A DNA stretch of 64,000 nt, from contig NW_004955475.1 in assembly GCF_000276665.1 (NCBI RefSeq), positions 5,432,358 through 5,496,357 on the forward strand, in the 5' to 3' direction. Shown piece after piece: positions 1 to 13,037 of this stretch. Numbering within the stretch: position 1 is the stretch's first letter; every line of letters starts with the position of its first letter. The position numbers and the translations under genes were made by a program. This DNA comes from Chinchilla lanigera (taxonomy: Eukaryota > Chordata > Mammalia > Rodentia > Chinchillidae). The notes under the pieces are model-generated. The model made no database searches, was not told the origin of the DNA, and was given only the letters and a program-made list of their open reading frames with translations.

Positions 1-1068
1 CATTGCCTTAATTTCTGCTCTGAGCTTTATAATTTCCTGCCTTCTTTGGGCTCTGGGTTTGACTTGCTCTTCTTTTTCTAGGAACTTGAGGTGCTGCAGC
101 AGATTGTTTTTTTGCGCCTGTTCTGTTTTCCTGAGATGGGAGTTTACCGCTATAAATTTCCCTCTGAGGACTGCTTTCGTTGCATTGCACAGGTTCCTGT
201 AGGTTGTATGTACATTTTCATTTGATTGTAAATAGTGTTTAATCTCTACTTTGATTTCATCTGTGACCCATTGGTTGTTCAGGAGGATGTTATTTAATTT
301 CCAACTGTTTGTGGAGTTCCTGTGTTTTCTTTTGTCATTAATTTCCAATTTCATTGCACTATGGTGTGCAATGAAATATTCACATTGCTTGTAGAATTCA
401 TGAAATATTTCAATTGCTTTGCATTTACTTAAATATGTTTTATAGACTAGTATATGGTCTATTTTAGATAACGTTCCATGTGCAGCTGAGAAGAATGTGT
501 ATGCTGATGCTGTTGGGTGGAATGCTTTGTAAAGGTGTACTAAGTCCATATATTCACATATTTGGTTAAGTTCTGTTATTTCCTTCCCAATTTTTTGTCT
601 AGTTGATCTATCTCTTTGTGACAGTGGAGTGTTAAAGCCCCTTGTTGTGATTGTGTTTCTGCTTATATCATTTTTCGTGTCTGTTATAATTTGTCATATA
701 TAGGTGGGTGCTCCTATATTTGGTGCATAGATGTTTACGATTCTTATCTCTTCCTCTTGAAGATTCCTCTTAACAAGTATGTAGTAACCTTTATCTCTTT
801 TGATTGTTCTTGCTTTGAAGTTCGCGTTGTCTGCAAACAGAATAGCTACACCCACTTTTTTCTGGGTTCCTGTCACATGGAGTATTATTTTCCATCCTTT
901 AATTTTCAGTCTTTGAATTTCCTTTTGAGTTAAATGTGTTTCTTTTACACAGCATATAGTTGGATTTTGTTTCCTGATCTGCTCTGCGTGTCTGCCTCTT
1001 TTGATTGATGCATTGAGACCATTTACATTGATGATTATAACTGATATGTACTGACTTATCTTTGTCAT
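1..1068 (-). pseudogene. L1 ORF2p N-terminal endonuclease, broken
   Basis: Starts with ISVIIINVNGLNASIKRGR and contains the catalytic-region motif CCVKETHLT (the glutamate of the APE-type endonuclease), then RIVNIYAPN. First frame ends at 694; the rest to position 1 continues in other frames with stops. Window edge cuts it before the reverse transcriptase. Confidence 0.9.
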
Positions 1069-1182
1069 AGTAATTTCCTGCTGTTGGATCCTCCTTTTTC
1101 CCTCTGTTTAATTGCTTGCTCTGCTTGTTGGTTCCTTTCTGTTGTTGTTCTTGAAGTGGTGGTCTGTTTTATCTCTTTCTAT

Positions 1183-2164
1183 ATATATTTTAGTGCTCTG
1201 TGTAGGAGTGGTTTGACGCTCACGAATTTCTTCAGTTGTTCTTTCCCGTGAAAATATTTTATTTCTCCATTAAATTTGAGAGATAGTTTTGCAGGGTACA
1301 TCAATCTGGGTTGGAAGTTGTTTTCTTTCAGTACCTGAAATACTTCACTCCAAGCTTTTCTTGCCTTGATGGTTTGTGTAGAGAAGTCTGCAGTGATTCT
1401 GTTAGGCTTTCTTTTATAGGTAATCTGTTTCTTTTCTCTAACAGCTTTTAATATTCTGAGCTTTTTTTGAGTTTCTAGGATCTTGATCACTATATGTCTG
1501 GGTGTAGATTTGTTTTTGTTATGATTAACTGGAGTTCTATATGCTTCACTTATCTGGATGTTGGATTCTTTTACCATGCCTGGGAAATTTTCTGCTATCA
1601 TTTCTGCAAATAGTCTTTTTATGTCATTTGTGTTGACATCTGCTCTTTCAGTAATATCTATTAATCTGACATTGTTTCCCTTTGCTTTATCTTGCAGCTG
1701 TTGAACTGTTATTTCCTGGTTCCTTGTTGTTTTTAAGAAGTCTCTCCTTTCACGTTCATTAGTGGCTATGCTGTCTTTAAGGTCTGAAAGTCTATCTTCA
1801 GCTTTGTTCAGGTGGTTTTGCATGCTTTCAATGGAATTTTTAAGTTCCTGGATATCTGCATCTTTTTCATACCTTCTAGTTCTTTTCTATATTGTTCCCT
1901 GAAGGTTTCATTGAGTTGTCTATGCTCTTTTATTTTCTTGTCTATGTCCTCTTTGGATATGTTGAACATTTCTTTCATTATTGTTGTCATTTCTTTTCTC
2001 ACCTGAGGCATTATTTCTGATCTGATGTCTTCTACGGCCTGATGGAGTTGTTTCTTTACTTCAGTTGCTGTCATTGCAGAAATTTCAGGTGTATGACTTC
2101 CAGGCTCTTCTGTGTTGATGCCTCCTGGACTTGTTTTGGGTGTTGTGGTGGTCTGGGATTGCAT
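1183..2164 (-). pseudogene. L1 ORF1p, frameshifted
   Basis: Begins MQSQTTTTPKTSPGGINTEE, coiled-coil segment with VRKEMTTIMKEMF and KKIKEHRQLNETFREQYRKE, frame broken near 1840-1860, then the RNA-binding and C-terminal parts (NVRLIDITERAD, STPRHIVIKILETQKK, RKPNRITADFSTQT). About 325 residues in all, the usual L1 ORF1 size. An upstream in-frame start is blocked by a TGA. Confidence 0.9.
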
Positions 2165-2284
2165 TTTGCTCCTTCATTTTGTCATTTTTGAAGAACCAGA
2201 GACTTCCTGTAGTGCAGTCTCAATGTTCTTAGTGTGTGTGAGTGGCAGGGCTAGAGCCTGAAGATCCCCAGTGCTCAATGTAGC

Positions 2285-2590
2285 TGCTGTACTGGTGAGT
2301 GGAGGCAGCCCAGCTCGGGCCGACACACTATGTGTGTGGTGGGTAGCCACCAAGGCCCCAGAGGGTGCCTGAGACTTTGCCTGCCTTTTACACTGGTGAG
2401 GGAGGCAGAGCCCAGACTCATTAGGCTTCCCTAAGATGTCTGGAGCTCAGCCCAGCCCAGGCAGACACACTATGGGTGTGGCAGATAGCCCCCGAGGCCC
2501 TAGATGGTGCCCCAGGTTTCGCCTGCCTTGCATGCTGGTCAGGGAGGCAGAGTCCAGACTTACTGGGCTTCCCAAAGATGTCTGCCAAGC
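2285..2590 (-). repeat. L1 5'UTR monomers, two units of about 142 bp
   Basis: GC-rich tandem units; the marker TTCCCTAAGATGTC at 2427 recurs as TTCCCAAAGATGTC at 2569. Each unit has a GCCTGCCTT and a GGGAGGCAGAG block. Same monomer as at 54.6-55.0 kb. Monomers of this kind act as promoters in mouse L1. Confidence 0.8.
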
Positions 2591-4335
2591 CTTTAATTTA
2601 ATTGCAAGTATGGGGACCTCTTTAGATAGGGTCTGTTTTTCAGTGATTACTCTGGATGTAGCTAGCCCTAGGCTTTTCCATCTGTTCCAGAGTTCAACCA
2701 CCTCCGTTTATTTTGGTGGTGAGGCTGCAGTGTATTTGGCTCAATGCACAGTTCTTTTGGAATGGTTGTAAGTATTGTTATGACACCAAAGCATTCCAGA
2801 TATTGACAGGCAGAGAATACCGAATGATAGCAACAAAGACACCAATTTGCTATGGTAACAAAATCACCAACAATAAAAGCACCAGAGACAAATTTAATAT
2901 TGAAGTATTCTACCAACCAGTAATGTATCCACTGTTAACCATAGAAAAGATATATGCAATTATAGTAAAAACACTAAGTCAAACTAAGTATTTACCCACA
3001 GTAAATAACTACTACAGGAACAACTTTACCTCCACTAAGGGTAGAACAGTATTCAACAGTAATAGCATAGAATTAACTAGCTCAACATTCTTAAAGCTTT
3101 ATGATTTTACTAGTAAAGGTAGAGTGGGTTGGGAGCTAGAGAGTGAAAAAAGTAAAATTTAAAATATTAATCAATGGAAGGTGAGAACAAGGAGAGAAAA
3201 ATGAACTAGGGAATCCCATTGAGGAATAAAAAGGAAATTAGTAGTATTAGATTACAGTAACATAAGGGAACAAACAAAAAGGAAAAAGGAAAAACAGGAA
3301 GCAAAATATGGAGGAAGAAAAGAAAAATGAGAAGAGAAAAAGTTCAAATGAAAAAACTCCCCAAACCCTCAAAAACCCAGAGAAGGAAAAACAAAGGGAG
3401 AAAAAAACTGAGTTAATAAAAAAATTCCCACGATTTTGAATGAGTGTTTTTTTCCAGAATCTGCATTATTGGAAGCCAGCAAGTTTCTATTTTCTCTGCT
3501 TAGGTGTATACCTTGTAGGTTTGCAAGTTGTCTCTCTGTTCCAGGGGCCCCTCTTTCTGTGCACTCCAGCCTGTGGCAACCATTCAAACCAAGGCATATC
3601 CTTGCTCATGTTGATAGGTGGAAAAAAAAATCAGCTCTCTGGTCCATGCTGGATGAAGGTCTCAGGGCAGGGGTTGAAGGAGACATTTGATTTAGTGCCA
3701 ACACTTTTATATCCAGTCTCCTTTGAAAGCCACACTCATAGGGCCTGTTTCTCACTATGGAGGGCAAGACCTTCTCAGGAAGTTTATGTCCACTCTGCAC
3801 CCTCTCTTTGTGGCTATCTCTCACTCAGTCACCATAGAAGGGTAACATTGGAGACCCAGAAGCGGATTTTTTTCTGCAGTTGTTCTGTGACTCAGTTTTA
3901 AACAACAAATCCTTTCCCAAAATTCCATCTGATTAAACACTGTCTGGCAACATTGTGGGTTTCTTCTCCAGCTTTAGCCTGATGTGCAGTCACTTTTTGG
4001 AATAAAACCCCATGCTGTTTTTGTAACTTAGTATAGCTGCGGTCTCTTCTTGGGGCTAATACTGCTGGCCAGGTCTATACCTTCGCTATGGCCTTACCTT
4101 CTCACAATGGGCATTGGCCTAGTCCACAATCAGATCTATCCATTGGTCAGCACTTCTGCTACCCCATGCCAAGGGGGTAGAATAAAATGTAGATTCAGCT
4201 CCCAGTTGGCAGATGGCTGCTGCCAGAGCACAGAATCCATAGGCACAGACTTTCTCAGTGGCAAATGTGTGCAGGATGAGGCTGCTGCCTTATTTGAGCT
4301 GCATGGGCCATGGGCCCATTCTCTGTCCTTGTAAA
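2591..4335 (-). other. Possible upstream or older L1 5'UTR sequence
   Basis: Follows the monomers without a clear break. 2640-2760 has a stretch (TTCAACCACCTCCGTTTATT) like 5' regions of older L1s; 3180-3420 is very A/G-rich. No coding signal stands up: the reading frames here have no domain features. Assignment to L1 is a guess. Confidence 0.35.
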
Positions 4336-4629
4336 AGTTTCTTTTCTGAGCATGTAGTTACTTCTATAATAGTAAAGAAAAAGGACAGTATTTTATTAAA
4401 AAGAGGTGTGTGTTTGTGTGTCTGGGACTGGGAAAGAAGAATACACTTGGAAGATAAAGAAAATTGAATGATTTTTAGATCTAGGAGATGGGAAGCCGAA
4501 AGAGAGGAATGCAACCTAGCTTCCAGGAGTTGGTTGAAACCTAGAAGTAGCTATTTAGAAGAATTGGGAGTAACTTTGTTTCTTCTCAGAGAGAATATAG
4601 TCCTTGAAATAGGTATATTGGAAATGATG

Positions 4630-4630
4630 A

Positions 4631-4661
<31 letters not shown>

Positions 4662-4673
4662 CGTGTATGTGTG
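4630..4673. repeat. (TG)n microsatellite
   Basis: Run of TG dinucleotides interrupted by a GCGCGCGTGCG core. Confidence 0.9.
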
Positions 4674-5399
4674 TTCTATTATTAATGGTGAAGTTTGAGA
4701 AGAGTAAGGTGACAGCAGTGGGAAGTACAGTGAAGGAGCCTCAAGAACAAGTTTAACCTTAGGGTACCTGTTTGGTTTTAGTCTTGGCATGCTCACATCT
4801 ATCCTCATTCCTTTTATGGGGCTAGACACAGAATAAGCTGGCCAGTGTTCATTGACTGGACATTTGAGTGGCAAAGAGACAGAGGCTTTTCTGCCTAGGA
4901 GGGAAAGTAGGATTTTATGGGTTGTGGTTTTTAAAAATTTTTTATTATGAAAATTTTCAACTATATATTAAAAGTACATAATTTAATAAAAAACCCTCCT
5001 GTGTATTCAACTCAGCTTCAACAATTATTAGCACTTGACTAATCTTTGTTCATTTGTGCTCTACCCTCTTGTAGAATTTACCCAGTTTGTGCTAGATTAT
5101 TTTGAATCAAGTTGTATAATTAGGATGCATATTTTAAAAATTAAAATATATTGAAAACTTGTGTGTGAAATGGCTGAGCTATATGCTTCCATGAGCAGTA
5201 TTTGAGATTACTTCTTTTTCATATGTTAGTCAGTCTGAAAACTATCAGACTTTAACATTTTCATTAATCAGAAATGGTATTTTATTGTTTCAAATTGTAT
5301 TTCTCTGGCTCATAGTGAACTTGGGCATGTTTTTATATCTTTAGAATTTATATTTCCCCCTTTTTAACTACATGTTCAAATCTTTGCTGAGAAATAGCA

Positions 5400-5640
5400 A
5401 TCTAAATGCATGCTACTGGCATAAAAACAGATGCAGAAGGAATGGAACAGAGTAGATAATCCCAAAACAAATATGTGGTTAACAAGCAACTGCTTTTCAA
5501 CAAAGCGTACATTGGACAGAGGAAAGTCTGTTCTATAAATGGTTATGGAAAAACGGAATCTTCATATGCAGAAGGATGAAACTAGATTCCTATCTCCCAC
5601 AATAACAAAGCCAACTTTAAAAAGATCACAGTTTTAAATG
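5400..5640 (+). mobile_element. Old LINE-1 ORF2 3' fragment
   Basis: Contains the typical L1 C-terminal ORF2 block: ATAAAAACAGATGCAGAAGG, GGAATGGAACAGAGTAGA, then ATGCAGAAGGATGAAACTAG. Highly diverged and 5'-truncated. Confidence 0.8.
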
Positions 5641-5970
5641 TAGTAACTGAAGCTATGAAATTTATTTTCTCAGAGTTGTAGAAGCTAGAAGCTCAACATA
5701 GAGACATCGGCCCGTTTGGTTTTTCCTGAAGCCTGAGGCTTATAGATGGCTTATAGATGGGCAGCTTTCTATTTTGTCTTCAAATGGTCTTCCCACTAGG
5801 AATATACATCCCTATTGTCTCTTTTCCTGTCCCAAATTCCCTCCTTATAAGGACACCAGATAACATTAGGACCCACCCTAAGAATACCATTTTAATTCTT
5901 TAAATGTCTGCCCTCTAAATGCAGTCATATTCTGAGGCACTAGGGGTTAAAATTTCAACATATGAATTTG
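5640..5970 (-). mobile_element. MLT1-like MaLR LTR
   Basis: Reads like an antisense MLT1: TTTTCTCAGAGTTGTAGAAG at one end, CTTATAAGGACACCAG in the middle and GGTTAAAATTTCAACATATG at the other. Ancient and diverged. Confidence 0.6.
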
Positions 5971-5974
5971 AGGC

Positions 5975-8435
5975 GGAGAAACAAAGCTCATAACATAGCC
6001 CTTTGTTCCTCAGAGCTTGGGTTGGAACTAGTTCATCTTTTAGATCTAAATAACTAGCAACTGGATAGAGAGACACATAAATATTTTCAAGATTAGCCAT
6101 GTGGACTGGGGTACTTACTACCTGTGCCCCTTCTTCCCAGGATCCAGTTCTTTCATCCCAGTTAGGTCAATAGTTTCAGGGTTACTCCATGACCACCCAC
6201 TGTCCATTGCTAGCAGAATCTTATTTTTTATTTTTTTTCTGCTGAATTTTCTCTTTTGTTCTTTTTGACTGTTACCTGAGTTCTTGAGAAGAGTTTGGAC
6301 TCTTGACTTTCTAGACACAAGTATGGAGGATAAAAATTTTGTCTATATCTATACAGGTTTAATACAGATTGAGCAATTTTGTCTTTAGACAATGGCAATT
6401 ATACACATGGTGAATACAGATTTCAGATTTCTCAGCATAGCCCCAGATCCAAATATTTGGTCCTAGTGTTTCTATAATTATATGCACACTTTTTAGACTG
6501 GTTGCTCTAATGTGGGTCCAGAAAATACCTTGTTGAAGGTGCTAATTGAATTTTAATACTTCTTTTAATAACTCTCATTATTTGGGGGATGAATTATTAG
6601 CTGAACATAGCATTCAGGTTCTTCAGTACATCAATCCAACTTTACCTCCTGCCATTCCTCAATGAAACTTTTGCACTAAACCATTCAGAATTTTAGTCAA
6701 AAAAATTGCTCGTCTCTTTCACATATCCATATTTTTGTATGTGCTGCCTTAGGATAGTCTTCTAGAATGCCAGTGATGCTCCCCTTTCCTCCTTGACTGG
6801 AAACCAGCCTGCTATCCTCTTATTTATCCAACAACTCTCTGTTCAGAGCTCCTTCCTAAAACTATTTCTGTCCTCCCAAGATAGTTAATCACTCCTGTAC
6901 TGCCACTGTAGCTCATAATACTATCTTCTATATTATACTTAAACATATTATAGTGATGAACACATTAGAGTAATTGTAACCCTGTTAGTTTGTCTATTTT
7001 CCCTCCTAGACAGGCACTAGGCTTAGAATAACCACTGAAGTAATTGTTAAATGAATGAGAGAAAGAATGGGAAAAATATTACCAAGAATAAGTGTTTGCT
7101 TTTTCCCATCTTCCAACATGATCTACAAAATTTCTGTGATTAAGATGATTATATAGGAGACGTGTAGGTTCAGTACTGGGGTCACATAGCTTGGCATAGT
7201 CTTCTAGCTTGCTTACCAGTTGTGGGAACTGATCTAATCTTAGTTAAATTTCTAATTCTGGGCCCTAAGAAGACTAGTTTCCATTCTCGATTAATGTACA
7301 TCCCAAAGGGATATGAGAGAGGAGGATAGCCTGATAGACATGTTCCTGGAGAAATAGGTATTATGTTGAAAAATCAAGAAAATCTGGATTTTTCCCAGGC
7401 CCATTACAACCCCAGTGTCTCCAGAAAGAGTCTGGGAGACAAGAACATTGCCACATTGATGGGGAAATGCTAGCCTGGAAATTGCCACACACAAGACTCT
7501 GGGGAGGTAATATGGAGGTGGAGTTGAGGGCAGAATAATACAGAGGGACTTATGCAAAAACTAACTGTCATTCTTGAGCAACTGAAGAAGTATGGGCTAG
7601 AAGTGCAAACTGTTGATGCTAGGACTTCCCTTCCACAATGACTCTGCAATCCAAAGTTTGGGGAAGCAGTTACAGAGGCCACCTCAGGCCAAGCCTGGGA
7701 CAAGAGTGGTTACAGATAAGCTACCCACCCATGAGTTCCCACCCCATCCTACTTTCATCTGTTCTTACATCAGACCTGACAGTAGCCCTGCAATGCAGGC
7801 AAGGCAAAGATTATGACCTTTGTTTTACACTTGAAGGTCTCAAGTCCTAGAGAATTGGACCATGAGCCAGCCTCTTCCTCTACCCTAATGTTCAAATGCT
7901 CTTACTTCATGGTTCCTCCATGCACAGAACCTGGACCATGCTCTGACTAGAGTCACCTGCCCATCTAATTTAATAGGTATTCACCTTTCTGTGCATTCAA
8001 TTTGACGTGAATTCGCCTCAGTCTAGCTTATATTGAGTAAAAGATTTCAGTCGTTGAATTATTTAAGACCTCGTACCATGTGCTGTGCTAAGCGCTATCC
8101 AATACATCAATGAATAAAACACAGCCTGTGATAATCTCATAGAGCTCCCAATCACAAAAATGCAGCATCTATAACCAAGGAGATTGCAAGCAATAAACAC
8201 ATAAACTGAACAAAAATAGATTATTTCATATAGTAGAAATTGCAATGAAGAAAAGCAGTAGGATTTTGTGTATGAGGAAAAAGGGACAGGAAAGCTATTT
8301 CATTTAGGGTTGGCAAGGAAACTATGTTATGGAAAGGGTATTTTAAACTGACCTGAATGATGAGAAGGAGGTAGCCAGGAGTTGAAGGGAATTTCAAAGG
8401 CTCTGAGGTAAGAAAGAGCCAATGAACTACATAGT
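5975..8435. other. Intergenic, no gene seen
   Basis: AT-rich. 8060-8240 has remnants of an ancient mammalian repeat (ACCATGTGCTGTGCTAAGCG). Short open frames only, without domain signals. Confidence 0.6.
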
Positions 8436-8463
8436 AAACATAACTCAAGATTATTATTATTAT

Positions 8464-8561
8464 TTTTTTTTTTTTGGTTTTTCTCCGGTACCAGGAACTG
8501 AACTCACGACTTTGCGCTTGCCAGGCAGGCGCTTTTGCCGCTGAGCTAAATCCCCAGCCCC
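8464..8561 (-). mobile_element. ID-type SINE with 16-bp target-site duplication
   Basis: Minus strand: GGGGCTGGGGATTTAGCTCA (tRNA box A side), box B side GTGAGTTCAG, then CCTGGTACCGGAG and A-tail. Flanked by perfect CATAACTCAAGATTAT repeats at 8439-8454 and 8562-8577, so a recent L1-driven insertion. Confidence 0.93.
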
Positions 8562-8579
8562 CATAACTCAAGATTATAA

Positions 8580-10935
8580 CCACCTATAGGAAGCATGGTA
8601 GGAAGAAAAGACATTAGATGTAACCTTAGGAATCCTCTTGCATTTAGACCTACCGTGGGAAGAATTCTTTATATGTAATGGAAGAAAACTGGCATGAAAT
8701 ATGTATTTTATGTGCCAGACACGAGCTAGCCCCTTTCCTGCATTGATTTTTAAGATTTCCTTAAGCCTCAGCAAGATCATCTGTATAACGATAGGATAAA
8801 AGTATTTGGGACTTTCAGTCTCCTATAGCTTGCAGAGATGAGATAATCTAATCCATTATCCCTACCTTTTGTTAAGAAGCTGGTGCCCTGAAAGATAAAG
8901 TGCTTTTGCTTCAGGTTGTGCATTAGATATATACATTTTTTCTTTAGCTCTAGGCCTGATCACTATGGTAAGTTTGAAGGAGTCTCATATGAACTAAAAC
9001 AAAGTGGATAGCTCAAGCATTCTTCCCAGGAAGAAGTCATGGATAGAAAAATTCTATTTTAAATACAGAATGAGGAAGTTTTCTGATGAGGCCTTTGACA
9101 GTATGGCTATTTCTTGGGATTCCAGCAAAGTTTTTCTTATCAGCAGATATTTCTAGGAAAAGTAGAAATTGCACCACTGTGTTCTGGGGAGATAAGGCTT
9201 ATTTTTGTGGGGACAGAGACCCTGGAAGGAAGTTAGAAGTAAAGTCCAAATCTATGTGCCTTTCTTGGAAAGAATGTTGTGTTTCAGATCCATTTTCATT
9301 TGTTTCCCATAGCCATTTTTGCTGTTGCTGCACCTGATCCTTCTCCACTTTCACCCTTTTCTTCTTCCTCTTCTTCTAGTCCCTGTGATTCAGAATACTC
9401 ACGGTGGCTGCACCTGGTTATATCTTCAGGCTCGGAATCAGCTCAGCATTAATCCTCATATCTAATATCCAGATTGGAGATAGGATAAGAGAAAGTGACG
9501 AGAGAAAAATTAGAGACAGATAATAAGGTGGGAAAGAAATGAATAGAAGAGGCAGAGAAAAGAAAAGCATGGGGAGGAAGAAAAGATAACCTCCACTTGT
9601 TGATTAGTAGAGTTACCAACCCTACTGCACTATGCAAGGAATTTTTCTAAGGCTTAATTTTTTTCCAGTAAAATAGCATTTGATCTTGATTAAAAACCCA
9701 GTACATTGGTTATGAAGCTTCTAAAATTGACTCCATCAACAGGGATAAAATGTAATTGTGTCTGCAAATCCTCTGACTCTCTCGGAGTCCCCTATGCTAA
9801 CTACTGTTTCTAATAGAGGAGAAGGCAGAGTCTTTGTGCAGACTGGTAGCAGCAAATTTGGATTCTATTTATTCCTTACCCAATGAAAAAATTTCCTCTG
9901 AGATTTCAACCAACAAAATCATCATAGAATAGATTTGTCATCTGGTGATGTCATGAAGAGGAAAGGAGCTCTCACTAATCAAGGCAGGAAAAAATAGGGC
10001 TCTGCAGATATTAGAAATCTAATTAAGGTAGAATCTCAGGAGGTCTAACTGAATGTGAAAGAAGTAGGAAGCTCATCAACAGGATTAACTCAGGTGCAGA
10101 AAAAGAGTGGTAGATCGGGGTTCTGCAGAAAGACTGGAGAAAAACAACTCCAGGAGCTCAACGTCGTCATTGTGTTCATTGTAATGTTTAAGAGACAGTG
10201 GAAGGAAAGGTGACCATGACCCTCCCTTTCACCCCATTTTAGTTAAAGAAGTTTAGGGTAAGGTAGAATTTGTTAAGCTCATTTGATCTCCTTTGTTCCT
10301 GTCATCCATGCTCTCCTCAAGCAACTTTCTGATTCATTTGACCTTCAAAATAGATTTGTATTTGAGCACAACAGAAATTGCTATTAGTCAACATGAGTCT
10401 TCCCAGCTGTTTGGGAAATTGAAAAAAAATGTCTGAATTATATCTGTTTCCTGTGAGCTTTAATTGCATGGGTCAGTTCAGATCAATACACAGTGTCTTT
10501 TTAAAACTGGACTTTTGAGCTTGTGTGTTATATAAACCTGAACCCTGTGGATGATGGCTAGAAGTCTCTGCTTGAGAAGCCTTATCCTTGGAGGATATTT
10601 CTATCGCACACTCTGTTATATCAAGAAGTCCAATTCTTTGCTTTATAGATGGCATCACTGAAACCCAGGGAGGGGAAGAAAACAGCCCACCACCATGGGT
10701 TGGTGGCAAAGCCAATATCTCGGTCTAAGTCACAGTCTTGTTCTACACACATCAATGTCTGGATTCTATAATGTTTCTTGGCTACTAATTTAAGATTAAG
10801 AGTTGTAATAATTCTCCAAAAATCAGTTCTTAAATCAGTTGAATTGAATTTTTCTAGCAATGCCAAGGAACTTAGGTTTGTGATATATTTACAGCTTTGC
10901 CTTTAAACTGACTTACATGTGTATGTGTGTATTTA
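8580..10935. other. Intergenic, no gene seen
   Basis: No recognisable repeat or exon; only short chance reading frames. Confidence 0.55.
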
Positions 10936-11013
10936 CTTATTTTTGGTGCTTGAGTTGAGCCCAGGACCTCGTGCATGCTAGTGAAGAGCTCTACCACCAA
11001 GCTACAGCCCCAA
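10936..11013 (-). mobile_element. Older ID-type SINE
   Basis: Antisense GAGCCCAGGACCTCGTGCAT then TCTACCACCAAGCTACAGCC, close to the classical rodent ID core rather than to the CCGGTACCGGG type. Confidence 0.7.
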
Positions 11014-11014
11014 C

Positions 11015-12843
11015 TTACTTTTTGACTTTAGGAAACAGATTTTTTCCTCCAGTCCATTAGTGGCGAACCTATGGCATATGTGCTGCAGTGGGTTGTTTGT
11101 ATCATCTGAAGCTCTAAAAGGGTTTCTAATACTGTTTAGTTCACATAATTTTGCCTCTCACCATCTCTGTTTTGCATTTTGTCCCGTCTTACCTAGAATG
11201 ACAGGAATATAACTCTGGTTGAAATGGTTTGTCTATTTTCAATTTTATTCCATTATGTCCATAAAAGTAGAGGTTTAGATAGCATTACTCATCAATTCAG
11301 TCACTGTGCCAGTCCATCTTTACCTCCAGCCAGACTCTGATTCTGAATTCTTTCATTAAAAGCGCACTGTGTATCTAGATATGGAGCCCAGGAAAAGAAA
11401 CCCCTTATATCAAAAGACTTGCACCTGGGGGAATTGGAGTTATTAACTGGAGCGAGGTGAGGGAGCACAACTCATTGTTTCAACAGGTATTTTAGTCAGA
11501 TTTAACTACCATGTATAGAAAGCATGTTTTATATTGGAACTTACCCTAGGGCTCTGGACATTCCATGAGTAAGTATAAGAGGATGCCTGATAAAGTGCAT
11601 CTTCTAGGCAGGTAACCTAAACACAGGGTGATCAGGCTGTAATTTAGGTATATCCAAAGTACAGGAGAGACGATTCAATAGAGTTTTCTTAGAGGTGGTG
11701 ATAACTGATGAGGAGATAATAATTGATTTGGGCATGAAGTATAAAAAGATAAGCTCTTCTGACAGAATAGGTGTGAAAGGGCCAGAACATTTTCTTTGCC
11801 CATGGAAATGTGTATGTAAAGACCAAAAAAGTACTAGAGTATAGGACATGTTGTAGCTGAAATAGAGGATGGGTGGAGAAAGATGAAGACATATCTTGTG
11901 GATGTATTGTGAAAAATCCTGACTGACAAGTTTTGAATGTCAATGGATAGACACGCATCCTTTTTAGGTCGTGCAGGGACATCACTAGAGTTGCATTGTT
12001 AAAAGATGATCTTGTCAACAAATGCCAAATCTTAGGAGGAAGGAATTATTAGTTAAAATGAATATTATGTTCACTTTTTAATCTTTCACTCTCATCTTCA
12101 ACATTAGAAAGAACATTTTTACTTCAGTATAGGCATTCTGAAAACAACACCAACTTTTATTCAGCTAACATTTTCTAAATAGTTACTCTTTGCCAAACAC
12201 TGGTATTACAGAAATCAGTTTAGACAGATCTTTGTCCTTGAAAGAATTTCACGTCACTAATGGGGTAAAGGAAAGGGACATAAAGTAGCACACTATAAGG
12301 TAATAAGTGTTATAATTGGAGTATAGTATTAATAAAATATGTAATTTTCATTAAAGATAACTGAACTTTCGGGCATTGAGATCCTCTGTGGAAATAAGGA
12401 ACACAAGATGATGAGTAGGTTTGTTTGAGATGTATCATCAAGGATGTGAGGACTGAAACATTTGGAGGATAAGGTCAGTATTCAGTTGACTCTATTGATC
12501 TGGAGACAGAGAGCTACAAAGGAAGTAAGCAAACAGAGCTACAAGAAGAAAAATGACAGAAGCACAGAACTCTGGGAAATGCTAACATAAAAAGGATCAG
12601 GAAAAGAAGAGAAGCCCTTAAGAAAATCAAGGAGAAGAGTTGCAAGAGAGGTGTATTTGAGGAGTGTGAGTAAAAAAAAATTCAGCAATTCTCATTGGTC
12701 ATTATTCTGGATAAGATGTCTTGATAGGTACTAGGGACACAAATGAGGAAGACATTCCTTAAACTATGGCCCTCTGGCATGAAGTTAATCTTTACATTTC
12801 ATGTTAACCCTAATTTTGTGACTTCTGATGAATTGAGTCTGAA
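11015..12843. other. Intergenic, no gene seen
   Basis: Contains an ancient-repeat-like stretch at 12160-12300 (AGTTACTCTTTGCCAAACAC). Nothing else supported. Confidence 0.5.
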
Positions 12844-12943
12844 NNNNNNNNNNNNNNNNNNNNNNNNNNNNNNNNNNNNNNNNNNNNNNNNNNNNNNNNN
12901 NNNNNNNNNNNNNNNNNNNNNNNNNNNNNNNNNNNNNNNNNNN
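12844..12943. other. Assembly gap, exactly 100 N
   Basis: One hundred N, the usual placeholder for a gap of unknown size. It abuts the T-tail of an antisense SINE, so a long homopolymer or nested repeat is probably missing. Confidence 0.98.
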
Positions 12944-13037
12944 TTTTTTTTGGTTTTTCTCCGGTACCGGGAACCGAACTCACGACCTTGCGCTTGCCAG
13001 GCAGGCACTTTTGCCACTGAGCTAAATCCCCAGCCCC
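12944..13037 (-). mobile_element. ID-type SINE next to the gap
   Basis: Same family as 8464-8561, with the full CCGGTACCGGGAACCG version and GGGGCTGGGGATTTAGCTCA start on the minus strand. The poly(A) side is cut by the gap, so its target duplication cannot be read. Confidence 0.92.

Larger units (their letters stand above)
1..2590 (-). mobile_element. LINE-1 5' half (ORF2 start, ORF1, 5'UTR monomers)
   Basis: Antisense L1 running off the left edge. Reading minus: monomeric 5'UTR (about 2200-2590), ORF1 (about 1183-2164), short spacer, ORF2 endonuclease start (1068 downward). Both ORFs are damaged by stops or frameshifts, so it is dead. The same lineage as the L1 at 50-55 kb. Confidence 0.93.

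Noticed and set aside
4630..4673. CRISPR-like or regulatory repeat
   Set aside because: Simple TG microsatellite in a mammalian genome.
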